Source of the DNA: Mortierella alpina
Lineage: Eukaryota; Mortierellomycota; Mortierellomycetes; Mortierellales; Mortierellaceae
Length of the DNA stretch: 64,000 bases
Direction of reading: 5' to 3'
Assembly (NCBI GenBank): GCA_029449245.1
Contig: JANATF010000008.1
Span: 1,488,001-1,552,000, forward strand
Position numbers and translations under genes: made by a program. Numbering within the stretch: position 1 is the stretch's first letter; the number at the start of each line of letters is the position of its first letter. This document shows positions 21,098 through 31,800 of the stretch, piece by piece. Below the pieces are notes generated by a model, which made no database searches, was not told the DNA's origin, and saw only the letters and a list, made by a program, of their open reading frames with translations.

Positions 21098-22550
21098 TCA
21101 TTCCTCCTTTTCAGAGTATGGCACCGGCCCTTCCTCCTCATGGTCATAGACAGGAGGTAAGTCGTCTCCTAGGTCAGGCACAATGATCGGCTCACGTTCT
21201 GGGTATTGGTCTCGGTGCAGCTCCTGTCGCGTCACCATCCGGCTCGTGTTAGAATCCAGCAAAGTTGAATGGTCGTCGTCAACCCCATAATCGGGAGGTG
21301 TGACTCCGTCTGGTGCCGCTGCTCCTTGTAGAGACCACAGTTCCTGAAGGACATTACCGAGCTGGAACGGAGCCATTACCACCAAGTTTCGCACAGCAGG
21401 ATCTGCAAATACTACTGTAAAACGCACGCCATGACCGACCTTTATCCACTCGATCGACTCGCTCGGAATTATTTGGTCAGGAATAAGATCTAATTCAAGA
21501 TCAATTGGATGCTCTCGCCCCCATGCTGTCGTGAAATCCTGTTCATCCGGGTTGCGCACAGTCGATGTTTGGCTGATGACCCGCGCATTGTCTGCTTTAA
21601 CCAGGGGGTCAACGCTTTTTTGCTTCAATGGGGCTAACGGCGATACAGGCACCGTGTCTTGCGTCGTAGGAATCCTGCAGTGGATAGAGAGGAAAGGAGG
21701 GTGAGTAAAAAGCAGAGTCAGCTTATGAGCGTTCTTTTTCCATGTGCGAATATCTCACAGCCATGATGGACAATTACATATTTCTTAGTCCGTTGAAAGA
21801 TCCGTCAACCGCACTCGAGCTGAAGGCAATCTTTTCAGTTTGGATGGCGGTGGCTACGATTTCCTTAACCTTGTATGCATTGCTGTGTGGGTGCAGGTAG
21901 ACGCTCAGGTGCACCTTGGTGTCCTGAGTGCTGACAAACTTGGGAGCATACATGGAGCAATCAATCTCACCCGGTCGTTTGGCGCCATACCGGACACTGG
22001 CTGTGTCGGAAGGCGGGACGTGCAGACGTTTGAGGGTGATAGGATGGTGGGCTACTTTTCGTCGCGTGAAGAGTCCCACTGGCACGCCGCAGGCGAGAAG
22101 GTCATACGCCCAAAGGAGTGTATCCGTCTTGAGTTTGGAGCTGTCGGTAGTGGCCAAGTCTCCTGGAATAGTTAATTGGAACGGAACGGTGTGCTCGCCT
22201 GGTTGGTAAAGCGTGGGAGTCTCGATGGCGTTGAATTCTACACGGCAGATGCTAACACCATCGCTTCTGACGGACACTACTGTATTGTTGTAGGCGATTG
22301 AGGCTATCCACAAAGACGCAAAAGACCGTTAAGCTGTCAAGCCTGTGGAGAATCACACCGTTCACATCGCAGTGGTTTTACCTTCCCCCAAAAATGAAAC
22401 AGAGAGCTGCTTGAGTTGCACAGCCTTCTGGACGTTGAGGTGGAGGGTACCGGATATTTGGTGTCGAACAGAAGAGCTGGCGGGACCGAGAAGTTCGATA
22501 ACAAAAGGCTCCTTGGTGTCAAGGACAGCATCGACTGTGAAGTGGTTCAT
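21098..22550 (-). CDS. arrestin-fold domain protein 2
   Basis: Three exons, 22382-22550, 21778-22303 and 21098-21674, give 423 aa. Intron positions parallel those of the neighbouring arrestin gene: after the first strand pair and after the second sheet. Landmarks are MNHFTVDAVLDTKEPFVIEL, CRVEFNAIETPTLYQPGEHT, then PFQLTIPGDLATTDSSKLK and KEIVATAIQTEKIAFSSSA. The C-terminal tail is acidic and has DDLPPVYDHEEEGPVPYSE: LPPVY and GPVPY resemble PY-type (L/PPxY) elements that recruit Rsp5/NEDD4 ligases, though neither is a perfect PPxY. This gene, not its neighbour, carries them, so only one paralog may bind a ligase. Function inferred from fold. Confidence 0.83.
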
Positions 22551-23797
22551 TTTTGTAATTGGGGCGGTTACGAGAAGAAGTGGGCAGAAGAGCCGTGTAG
22601 CGTAGTGTGCGGTGCAGGAACGCGGCTGTAGCTTGGGTCGCTGAACAGTGTCGGTGGAATAGGAGTTGGTATTGTCGAGAACTGATTGATGAAGCCGCGA
22701 CAGGCCTGAATGGTGTTGAATGCGTGACTAAGATGGGACACGGCGCTTTTTTGCTTTCGACTCAAACACGCCGTAGCATGGTTACACACTGTCGGAAGGC
22801 TGACTTCCTGAACATCGAGAACCAAACAAGCCGCCATTCCCATGGAAAATCCGCACGCCAGCTGAGATCCGTCTACTCTCGCCCGACCCGTTCTTGGTCA
22901 ACAAAGACGATGTATATACACAGGAAAAACATGTTCTTTTTGCATCATGGCATATTTATTCAACAACGTATCCACTCTTGGTCACCACCTATTATAACAG
23001 CACAACCGAAGTAGAAGGAGCAATTGTTGTTTAGTAACAGATCGGTAGTTCTCAAGCAAGAAAGGCTCGTTTCCTTTGAAGCTTGTGTGAAGGTCAGTAA
23101 GTAAAGTGCCAAAGAGGATATCAACAGGGTCTTTCAGTTGAAGAAATTCGTAAAAAAGTGCATCATTCGCACATCAAGCATCTCATTTGTAATCAAAGGT
23201 AGCATCTTGCATCCGCACTTACCCACTGTTGTGCACAAAGTACCAAGAAAAGAGATCCATGTTTTGTTTTTTTTTTGAGATTGATAAAAAGTAAAAAGTT
23301 TTTTCTTTCGAGATGGAAGACCACGGCCGCGAGTGAGCCCCGTTGTGTTACAGTCATCCTCCTTTCAAAGGACAACCGCAATCGCATAACTGTAACTATG
23401 ACAAACACTGAGCCGCAAAATCAGATCGTTGAGGAGCATTCATCCTGGAGAGAGGAATCTTGACCCGAAAACAGAACAATCAATCTTTTGCGGACACAGT
23501 TCAACCAGTAATTATTGGTGACACTTTCTGCCGTGAGGTCCGAGGACTTGCCCTAAAGCATTGCAATTCTGCTGTGAGGTCTAGAGATCCTGATCCGAAG
23601 ACCATGATCCTAGCCTCATCGTATGAGATGCTTCAATGTGTGCGATTCTGCGTGTGGTCTCCCGATCGTCGAAGGAAAAAAAATGAAAGATCAAAAAAGA
23701 AAATTGTATGTGTTTTGTTGATGAAAAAAAACTGAGCAGTGGCTTGCGGCAGCACTTTTGAAAGCTCCAAACGTGGGATGAATTGAGATGCACGGGG
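22551..23797. other. intergenic region, arrestin-like gene 2 to LPMO
   Basis: 1.25 kb with no recognised gene. It holds the promoter of the minus-strand arrestin-like gene 2 on its left side and the 3' flank of the LPMO gene on its right. Poly-A/T runs lie at 23267-23276 and 23677-23684. Confidence 0.45.
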
Positions 23798-24834
23798 CTA
23801 CAGAGCATTGACTGTCCCGGCTGTGTTGGCCCTTTGCACGTTTCGGCTTCGTTTCCTCTTGCTATATATCTCTCGAAAGCCAGTATCTGGTCCTCCAGTA
23901 GCGCTCTGCATATTTAGCGCGACCTCGGACGGGTTGGGGCCATCACTCTTGGTGTTCCCATATTGATCACCCGCCGCACGGTAGTAAGAATATCCAGGCA
24001 TGTTGGCCAAGCGAAGAGGCGCGTTGGCGATTTCAGGGGGCAAAGAGCCACCGCTGGTTGCACCTACGATCTTAATGTCTGCACATGCCATATAGTACTC
24101 TGCTTGTGTGGCAGCCGCATTGATCCAACTCCATCCTAAAAGGTTTCGCAGGTCAATCGTTTGATTAAAGATGGATAACAGCGTGAACTGTGTGCCATTC
24201 ATAAGTTCATAAGTATCGTATTACCAAAGATGCAGCTCTCACACGAGGGCAAGTTGTCTGGCAGCTTGACCGGCCAATCATAATACATGTCAGGGCATGA
24301 TCCGTGATAACGCGCAAACACCCCAAATGTTCTTCCTTGGTCATAGCTCAGGCTGAACTCGCAAAGACCACCTGCATGTCTTGCCTGGTTCGACCCTGGG
24401 GTCAGAGGCGGTTGTCCAGGCGATCCAAACTGAGCATTACCGAACCGAACGTTAATGACTTGGCCTGCCTGAAAACTCTGAACAACCTGGGTGTCAGGAG
24501 GGTATCCGCCGCAGGGGAAGGTCTTGCCAACACCGCCACCACAACCATCGTAAAGAGGCGCATCACGGCAGTTGTAATCGACGATGCCACTATTAGTAAT
24601 ATCGAGCATCGAATGATGGATGAGCAGAGAATTCATGCGCAACGAAACTGCCATTAAATGTGCGGCAAATATCAGGTAATATTACGTGTTCGGATTAGAA
24701 GGATGTCCTCTGGGTAAAGGGTATATCATCGATTGGTGTGCTACTGCATGCCTCATGGTTGCCGAGACAAGTAGAGCGACAAGTAGACTGCCCCATGATG
24801 AGCGACGCGTGGCGTGTCTCGTACCTGCAGGCAT
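23798..24834 (-). CDS. secreted lytic polysaccharide monooxygenase (AA11-like), gene 1
   Basis: Three exons, 24686-24834, 24225-24589 and 23798-24135, give 283 aa. Exon 1 was found by frame: MPAGTRHATRRSSWGSLLVA runs into a hydrophobic core and ends AVA before HQSMIYPLPRGHPSN. Signal-peptidase cleavage there leaves His33 as the mature N-terminus, the first ligand of the copper histidine brace. The second His is in ARHAGGLCEFSLS (about His121), and the axial Tyr is in AEYYMACADIKI (about 185-186). FPCGGY and GSCPD give the conserved Cys pattern. Such enzymes oxidatively cleave chitin or other wall glycans outside the cell. Family assignment to AA11 versus a related AA class is uncertain. The tail is basic (SKRKRSRNVQR). 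Confidence 0.88.
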
Positions 24835-24936
24835 TGTGGACAATAGATCGCAGGAAATAGCTGTAAGCTTCAGTGGTGATGGAGTGTATTGAGAAGTGGA
24901 TCGGATATCGGATAAGACAGCTGGACCCCAACGCTG

Positions 24937-24944
24937 CTTTTATA
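24937..24944 (-). promoter_or_regulatory. TATA box of LPMO gene 1
   Basis: TATAAAAG on the minus strand, about 103 bp upstream of the ATG at 24834. It supports the start chosen for the LPMO gene. Confidence 0.55.
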
Positions 24945-25199
24945 GCTGAGTCAGTCTTTGAAAAGAGGGTTACACTCTGACATTCGATTGTGCCCTGGAC
25001 GTCTCTAACAGCCTTAGTCGCTTAATCCCAATCCTGACGGGGCCAAGGGCTGAGCTTCTTGACATTTGGTTCTGGGTCTATCCTACAGTCAACGCTAGGC
25101 GGGTCAATTGTTATGGAATGCTGGACTATTTGAAATATATAGCGAACGCGTCTTGCGAGCTCAGATCTGTCATGTTTTAATGAGTAGCAGTAGTATCTA

Positions 25200-25997
25200 T
25201 TATTCGGCCTTCTTGGTCGACTGCTTCGTAAAGTAAACGTTCTTGACGGACCGAATCCACTGCTTGGCGAGAATGAGCCACCATACAACGTTCATAAAGA
25301 ACATGGTCGTGGTTGTGATGGTAAACTTCTTGCCGATGTACAGCGGGGCTTGGTACCAGGACACTCCAAGCTTGGCGCCGATAGCCACGCCCATCCACCA
25401 ATTGCCAAAGATTCTGCACCAAAAATAAGTCACCATCAAGGCCGTGTCAACGAACCGCTTCAGCCGCGAGTTGACAAAAGTGCGGCCACGGCTCTGGAGG
25501 ACCCAGCGGAAGTGGAGGATCGGCGTGCTCATGTTCATGAGCGAGAGCATGCCGATGAAATAAGGCCCGGGGTTGTTGAGGGTGAGTGCATAGAGGTAGT
25601 AGACGGATCCAAGGATGACAGACACGTGGTGGAAGAGAATCAGGTTGCTTCCAACCCCAAATTGAGCACGCTGATAAAACTCGAAGGCCGTGTCCTGGGT
25701 CAAGTATCCGAGCTCAAGGCCGACAAGGAACGGCGTCAGTGCAGTTTTGTACGTCGAGATGTCGTTCTTGGACCAGTCGACGCTCAGGAGGAGGTACAGA
25801 CCCGTTGCGGTCATGATTGTCGAATGCACCGAGGCAACAATCTTGTTGTAGAGATGATAGCGCTTTTGGGTATCGGCCTTTGGAGGGAGGATGTTCCTGA
25901 CCCGCTGCAGCTTCCCAAGCGTGCCAAAGAGTAGCGGATAGAGGGTGAGGGCTCCGATCAGGGATGGTGGTACATGGGAGTCGTTGAAGATGTCCAT
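25200..25997 (-). CDS. TLC-domain ER membrane protein (TMEM56/TLCD4 type)
   Basis: Single exon, 265 aa. Several hydrophobic segments are visible (SLIGALTLYPLLFG, MTATGLYLLLSV, LILFHHVSVILGSVYYLYA, FFMNVVWWLILAKQWI). The TLC signature region includes FHHVSVILG and LHFRWVLQSRG, matching the FHH and the later conserved His/Arg of the TRAM-Lag1-CLN8 fold. The protein ends STKKAE, so residues -4 and -3 from the C-terminus are Lys-Lys, a classical KKxx COPI retrieval signal; ER residence follows. TLC proteins of this group are linked to membrane lipid composition or ceramide metabolism; a specific activity cannot be stated. It diverges from RPB9 with 616 bp between start codons. Confidence 0.88.
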   Translation of the reverse strand: MDIFNDSHVPPSLIGALTLYPLLFGTLGKLQRVRNILPPKADTQKRYHLYNKIVASVHSTIMTATGLYLLLSVDWSKNDISTYKTALTPFLVGLELGYLTQDTAFEFYQRAQFGVGSNLILFHHVSVILGSVYYLYALTLNNPGPYFIGMLSLMNMSTPILHFRWVLQSRGRTFVNSRLKRFVDTALMVTYFWCRIFGNWWMGVAIGAKLGVSWYQAPLYIGKKFTITTTTMFFMNVVWWLILAKQWIRSVKNVYFTKQSTKKAE

Positions 25998-26613
25998 GGT
26001 GCGGCGCAGTGTAGATGGCAGATGTTTTAGACAGAAGGTTGAGATGTCGAGTTTGTTTTACGAGCTGACTGTATCGAGGCTCGACGTAGGCTCCCCTGGC
26101 AGAGTGTGAAGGAGAGAAAGAGAGAGAGAAGAGTGGGAGATGAAGTGAGAGAAAACAAGAACGCGGGGAGGAAGATGAAGGGATAAAGAAGAAAGGGACG
26201 AAAAAAAAAGGGTCAAGATTGCTGGAGCTGGTGAAACGAACAGCGAATTGGCTTGTGGGGTCAAAAGACGACTCCAACAGCGGGAAGGGGTGTGTCGGTG
26301 CAAGGGGTTCGCTGTGGCAAGGGAGGCGCGGACCCAAGAACGCAAGCGAGCTGCGCGAGGACGAATGGAGATTTATAATTCAAAACCAAGGACATTTCCA
26401 CAGGCGGGAGTGCCAAGATGGCTGGCTCGCCTGACCCAGGGTTGGCCAAGTCGGGAGAGGACTGTGGACGTCACTTCCTTTTGCTTCTGTGCATAAAAGT
26501 CCGCCACACAGATCCTCAAGGTTGCCCGTTCGTTCGCCTCTTCATCACCCGGACCCACGTCGATCACCATCCTACGCCCCACGCCCGCAGCAACAGAAGA
26601 CACGCAATATATA
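25998..26613. other. divergent promoter region, TLC gene / RPB9
   Basis: A 616-bp region between the two start codons. The half next to the TLC gene is purine-rich on the plus strand, meaning a pyrimidine-rich leader on the coding strand. A GGACGTCA motif at 26467-26474 resembles a CREB/ATF half-palindrome and may serve either gene. Open frames here are not supported. Confidence 0.45.
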
Positions 26614-27263
26614 ATGCCTTCCTTTCTCTACTGCTCCGAATGGTAAACACAAAGCGCAGACAGTGCGGCTCGCTTGTGCGCAACCGATGCAACTTAGCGC
26701 TGGATCTAACTCGACCCTGCTTCACCAGCAACAATCTGTTGTACCCAAGAGAAGATAGATCAAATCCAGACGTGCGTGGCAGGAGTCTGATGTTTGCGTG
26801 CCGGAATTGCGACTATCAGGAGAAGGCCGACAACCAGTGTGTATACAGGAATGAGATTGTGCATGCACCAGCGTATGTCTCTCCATCTACTGCTGAAAAT
26901 CGCAACTTGTCATTCGTTTGAGCTTAAGGCATGGAGTACTCAACTGCAGCGCAATACCACTATATTCTGGACCTCTAGAGAACAGACACTCCTTGTTCAG
27001 GACTTGAGCACGGATCCCACACTCGTACGTTTGAACACCAATGGAGGATCGTTATATGGGTTATCTTGGACATAACCCCACGCTGTTGACACGTTTGATT
27101 GGCTTTCTTTTGCAACATATAGCCAAGGACAAGGCAGAGGTGCGCAAAATGCGGACACGAGGAAGCTGTCTTCTTCCAGGCTCAGGGACACAGCGCGGAG
27201 ATGAAGATGACACTGTATTATATCTGCTGCAACAAGGCTTGTGGACATCGTTGGTTCTCGTAA
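26614..27263 (+). CDS. RPB9: RNA polymerase II subunit RPB9
   Basis: Four exons, 26614-26642, 26729-26872, 26979-27024 and 27123-27263, give 119 aa, the usual RPB9 length. The first exon codes only nine residues plus two bases and was located by frame ([10 protein letters not shown]). The N-terminal zinc ribbon is [13 protein letters not shown] with [11 protein letters not shown]. The linker has [10 protein letters not shown] and [11 protein letters not shown], and the C-terminal TFIIS-like ribbon is [15 protein letters not shown] and [13 protein letters not shown]9 sits on the polymerase II lobe/jaw and influences start-site choice, fidelity and transcription-coupled repair. The extra NPDVRG after PREDRS is slightly unusual but stays in frame. 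It converges with the stomatin-like gene, 139 bp apart. Confidence 0.96.
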
Positions 27264-27402
27264 TCGTCAGTCCATTCTCAGGATACTTTCAAGTAACGCA
27301 GGCGCGCGTACAGAGGGCATGCAACAAAGAGGATCCCTCGCTTGCTCACCGTATCGAGAAAGTAACACGGGAATAATGATCGGCAATTAAAGCAAGGCAT
27401 TT

Positions 27403-28889
27403 TTAAGCACTTTCTATGGACTCGCCGACGGCTTTTGATGGATTTCCTGTAATGTTGCGTTTCTTGGTGATGCTATCATATACCGTAAGCGCCTAGAAGC
27501 AATCAAGAGAGGTATCAATACCAGCACAATTCACGGAGCATCAAGTCATGGAATAAGGCGGAAAAACAGGATATGTTCTCACCTGAGCAACCATGCCCGC
27601 AGCGTCATTTGCGGTCGCTGGTAGAATAAGTGTATTGGTCTCTTTCGCCAGCTGGGAGAATGCATCAACGTACTTGTCTGCGACGGTCAAAGATACAGCA
27701 TGATGCCCTCCCTCATTGTTGCTGATTGCATCGGCAATGCGACGGATACTCTCGGCACTAGCTTGCGCGCGGAGGAGGATGGCTTCTGCTTCACCAGTGG
27801 CCTTGTTTATTTGCTGTGCCTTGTCAGCCTCAGACTGCAAGATGGTCGACTGCTTGAGACCCTCAGCGACATTGATGGCGGCCTGGCGAGAACCTATATT
27901 TCCATAGTGGAGCAGAGTAGCTTTTAGAATACGTGTTCACGATATTCTCACAGAACAGAAACCACACCACCATACATACCTTCAGAGTCTAGAATTTGAG
28001 CGCGCTTGGTACGTTCTGCAGATACCTGCTGGTGCATACTTTCAACGACTTTGGCAGGAGGGTGAATGTCTCGGATCTCATAACGAAGGCATCGGATACC
28101 CCAGTCCGCCGCCGCTGTATTGATGGCTTCAACAATATTGGCGTTCAGGTGAGCGCGTTCAGCAAGCGTGCGGTCCAGGGTCATCAGACCAATCTCGGCA
28201 CGCATGGTCGTCTGCGCTAACTGTGCGACTGAGAACTCGGCGTCCTCGACTCCATAGCACGCTTTATAAGGGTCGACGATTCGCAGGTATAACACGCCAT
28301 CGAGGTCCAAGGTGACGTTGTCTGAAATGCAAAAAAAGAAAGTGTGTGAATACGATAAGTGTGGAAGATCTTAAAATTTGATAGAAGTCGCGTACCTTGC
28401 GTAATCGCCCTTTGGCTGGGAATCTCGATCGCGACCTCTTTCAGACTCTTGACGTATTTAACACGGTCCAAGAAAGGCATCAGAAATTGAAGGCCGGGTT
28501 CAAGCGCTGAGTGGAAGCGGCCCATACGTTCCACTATCCACGACTCTTGTTGGGGGACAAACTTGATGATCTGTTGATAGACCAGTACATACTGGTTAGA
28601 CCAGTCCAAAAAGCATATAGTAAGCAAACTTGATATCCCTTACAGTGTTAACCGGCAATGACCTTCGTGGGCGACCACCATTGCTAAACCCGGTGGAATA
28701 ACTTTTCCGCGCTACAATGGCTGACGACACAGGCAGGATCTATATATAAGGCAGTTAATGGCCGTTCCGACATAAGCAAAATGCATTCGTAATATAATGC
28801 GATTCGCGTACCACAAGCGCTGCCTTGGATCTAGGGAACGCCACAAGGGCGTGTTGCGTCAAAGGAAGCTTGGTAATGGCTCGAAGCAT
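27403..28889 (-). CDS. mitochondrial stomatin-like protein 2 (SPFH domain)
   Basis: Six exons, 28812-28889, 28644-28739, 28396-28570, 27980-28321, 27583-27893 and 27403-27492, give 363 aa, close to animal STOML2. The N-terminus MLRAITKLPLTQHALVAFPR is a presequence, and the ARKSYSTGF region resembles its processing site. The SPFH (band 7) domain has LPVNTIIKFVPQQESWIVER then LDNVTLDLDGVLYLRI-like strands and ACYGVEDAEF. A coiled coil follows (about 195-270), then ADKYVDAFSQLAKETNTLIL. SLP2 scaffolds cardiolipin-rich patches of the inner membrane with prohibitins and proteases. The exon 1/2 junction was chosen because GTACGC and TATAG give matching phase 0; other acceptors do not. Confidence 0.94.
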
Positions 28890-29635
28890 GGTGTTAAGGG
28901 TACTGGTGCTACGGATGAGGAGAGCGTTGTTGTTTTTGGGAAATGTCTTGTCTACAAAGCGCTGCTGAATGGTTTTATACCACTTTCGACAGTCAGAAAT
29001 GGTACATTGAAAAAGGGAATTTTAGCCTCAGGGCTGAGCATTTGTCCTTTTGAATGGTGAGATAATGACCTTTCTCCGGCTTATTTCTGCACGCGACGTT
29101 CAGCAAAGCCTTGGGGATGAACTAGAGAAATTCCCATTTTCGGCGTGTAGGCGCGGGAGCATCCAGAGAATGAGTCGCCCAGACACTAACGCTCTTCGAT
29201 CCATGACGTGCGGCGCCATCGGAGCATCTCAAAGACAACAGAACAAGCACAGCAACCACTCAACGACGATGCCATCAACAGAACCTGCACTACACTTTCG
29301 TTACTCAAAGGTCATTCAGAACATTGCAAAACAACCGCGACAGCAAATAGTTGATTCATTGGAAGTGTAAGCTGCATGGCAGTTCTATCGCGTTAAACCC
29401 CTTCATTCTACGTGGGGCAGATACATTCAAGCGATTTGGAAAAAACCTCGGCATTGGTAACAAGTACCTTAGAAGCAACAAAAGGTTTACGCTGTCAAGA
29501 TGAAGAGATCGATCTCTTCACTCGACACCTAATTACACACCTGCTTCCCCAATCGCCAGACACCTCGGATAGATCATTAAAGAGCAGTAGGACTATAAAT
29601 TGTCACTGTATACTCTGCTCAAAGTCTTTGCAATC
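28890..29635. other. 5' flank of stomatin-like gene up to the tandem array
   Basis: 746 bp with no recognised gene. It contains the promoter of the stomatin-like gene on the minus strand. Short open frames at 29050-29370 and 29412-29717 match nothing; the second runs into the repeat array. Confidence 0.4.
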
Positions 29636-30232
29636 TGAGTTGCGGAATCGACCCGTTTGGCAAAGCCAGGGAGCCAAGGAGAAGCCTTTTGTGAAGGCAA
29701 ATCTTGCACATTCTTGAAATTGGTTATAATTGCGGTTCAAGCAGCTCGGACGATCGAGCTCGCTCTGGACAACCCCACCATACATGTAGCATCGCATTAT
29801 AAGCACTTCGGCACTAGTCGAGGAGCAACTGCAAGATCCCATCTGATCAGCCAATGAGAGGCGCCATATGGATGCTATGGTCCACCTGCAGATGCCTGGG
29901 ATCTCAGGCACAGTGGGCCAGTGCTTTCTTTAAGTTTGTGCGCTGTGCAAAATCACTTATAATGCTGTATAAACACCATGCAGCGCGCCAGATAGTCCTA
30001 CCGGATCGCACTGAGTGCCTGGCGCCGCTACTCAGGTCACCCGGTAGCCACCGGTCGCCATTCCGTCCCATAAGTCTCTCTCTGATATTGATCGTCTGAC
30101 CTCAGCTTTGGAAGGAGACTTTGCTAATGTGGTTTCTTTGGCGCCTGATCATTCAAACCACTTTACTCGAGCCCAGTGAGTGTGGTACATCACGCGAGGC
30201 ACTGTTTTCTTGGATTGCTCATCTTCACCATC
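29636..30232. repeat. tandem repeat unit 1 (597 bp)
   Basis: The unit starts at TGAGTTGCGGAATCGACC. It contains GGTTATAATTGCGG, CGATCGAGCTCGCTCTGGAC, GGCGCCATATGGATGCTATGG, the palindrome GCCTGGGATCTCAGGC (29893-29908), CACTTATAATGCTGTATAAA, CACTGAGTGCCTGG and GCGCCTGATCATTC. The next unit repeats all landmarks in the same order. Open frames are broken differently in each copy, so I do not treat it as coding. Confidence 0.85.
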
Positions 30233-30814
30233 TGAGTTGCGGAATCGACCCTTTCGCCATGGGTAGGAACCTTTGCGATGGAGAATATTGCTAAGCGCGA
30301 ATCGTAATTGATTATAAATGCGATTCAAGCAGCTTGGACGATCGAGCTCACTCTGGAGACGCCCACCGTACCGGCAGCATCATATTATAAGCATTTCGGC
30401 ACTAGTCGACAAGCACCTGCAAGATCCGTCCCTGATCAGCCAATAAGAGGCGCCATATGGATGCTATGGCCCATATGCAAGTGCCTGGGATCTCAGGCAC
30501 AGTGGGCCAGTGCATTTTTTAGGTTTGCGAGCTGTGCAAAATGACATATAATGGTGCAGACATACCATGGAACGCGCCATAGAGTCCTCGCGGATAGCAC
30601 TGAGTGCCTGGCACCGCTATCCAGGCCACCCGGTAGCCATTGAGAGCCATTGCGGTTCCCAGGGCTCTCTAATAGGACCTGACCTCCTTTGAAAGGCGAC
30701 TTAATAATGCGGTTTATTAGTGCCTGATCATTCCATCCACTTTTCAAGAGCCCTGGGAGTGGTGTGCTACATCACGCCTGGCAGTGTTTTCTTGGTTTAC
30801 TCATCTTCGCCATC
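30233..30814. repeat. tandem repeat unit 2 (582 bp)
   Basis: Same landmarks as unit 1 in direct orientation, including the GCCTGGGATCTCAGGC palindrome near 30484 and CACTGAGTGCCTGGCACC. The right third diverges most (CATTGCGGTTCCCAGGGC replaces the AAGTCTCTCTCTGAT segment). Confidence 0.85.
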
Positions 30815-31380
30815 TGAGTTGCGGAAGCGACCATTTCAGTCAAGGCAAAGGCCCTTTGCCATGGCGAATCTTGGTAATCTTCAAATTGGTTATAATTGCA
30901 ATTCAAGCAGCTTGGACGATCGAGTTCACTCTGGACAGGCCCACCGTACCGACAGCATCGCATTATAAGCATTTGGCACTAGTCGACAGCATCTGCAAGA
31001 TCCGTCCCTGATCAGCCAATAAGAGGCGCCATATGGATGCTATGGCCCATATGCAAGTGCCTGGGATCTCAGGCACAGTGGGCCAGTGCTTTTTTCAAGT
31101 TTTGCAAAATTACATATAATGCTGTATAAACACCATGCAGCGCGCCGCAAAGTCCTCGTGGTTCGCACTGAGTGCCTGGCACCGCTATTCAGGCCACCCG
31201 GTAGCCATTCCGTCCCGTAAGTCTCTCTCTGATATTGATCGTCTGACCTCAGCTTTGGAAGGTGACTTTGCTAATGGTGTTTTTTTTGGCGCCTGATCAT
31301 CCAAACCACTTTACTCGAGCCTCGGGGGTGTGCTACAACATACCAGGCACTCTTTTCTTTGTTTGCTAGTCTTTACCATT
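30815..31380. repeat. tandem repeat unit 3 (566 bp)
   Basis: Third direct copy. It has an 18-base insertion-like CAAGGCAAAGGCCCTTTGCC near the start and the palindrome at 31059-31074. The right third is nearly the unit 1 version (AAGTCTCTCTCTGATATTG), so units 1 and 3 share a segment that unit 2 lacks. Confidence 0.85.
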
Positions 31381-31800
31381 TGAGTTGTGGAATCGACCCG
31401 TTCCAAAGCCAGGGACCTTGTTCAACAATTTTATGATACAATTCACAAGGAACCCGCTAGCGTTGGTGGCTCAGTTCCTTTCTGGAGTGCTGTGGGGGGG
31501 GGGGGGGGAGGAGCAAGGTGGTCGTGGAACTGTGGCAAGCTACTCTATGTGCCTATGGAGGCGGCTCGAGGGCCCATTGTGGCTAGGAGGGGTCTAGGGA
31601 GGCTGCATATTCCTGTCATAGGATACAGTCGTCGTGAATAACCAGGGACCTTGAAATTGGTTAAAATTGCAAATCAAGCGGCTCGGACGACGAGCTCGCT
31701 CTGAACAAGTCCATCGTGCTGGTAGCGTTGCACTGTCACCATTTCGGCACTACTCGACGAGCATTCGCAATAAACGGTCCTAATAGGTCAAATCAAGGCA
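31381..31800. repeat. tandem repeat unit 4, partial and interrupted
   Basis: The unit starts TGAGTTGTGGAATCGACCCG and resumes at 31654 with GGTTAAAATTGCAAATCAAGC, CGACGAGCTCGCTCTGAAC and CGGCACTACTCGACGAGCA. It is interrupted by about 233 bp (31421-31653) and loses similarity after about 31770, so the array ends in a degenerate copy. Confidence 0.75.
31421..31653. mobile_element. 233-bp insertion flanked by a 12-bp direct repeat
   Basis: CCAGGGACCTTG occurs at 31409-31420 and again at 31642-31653, framing DNA absent from the other repeat units. The insert includes a 16-base G run at 31495-31510 and an open frame (31387-31641) with no recognised relatives. The flanking duplication suggests an insertion event with a 12-bp target duplication; the type of element is unknown. 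Confidence 0.5.

Noticed and set aside
29636-31380. Tandem units as a repeated protein-coding gene
   Set aside because: The same reading frame is not kept open across units; each copy has different frameshifts and stops.
29636-31800. CRISPR-like array
   Set aside because: Units are ~580 bp and continuous rather than short repeats with unique spacers, and the genome is eukaryotic.
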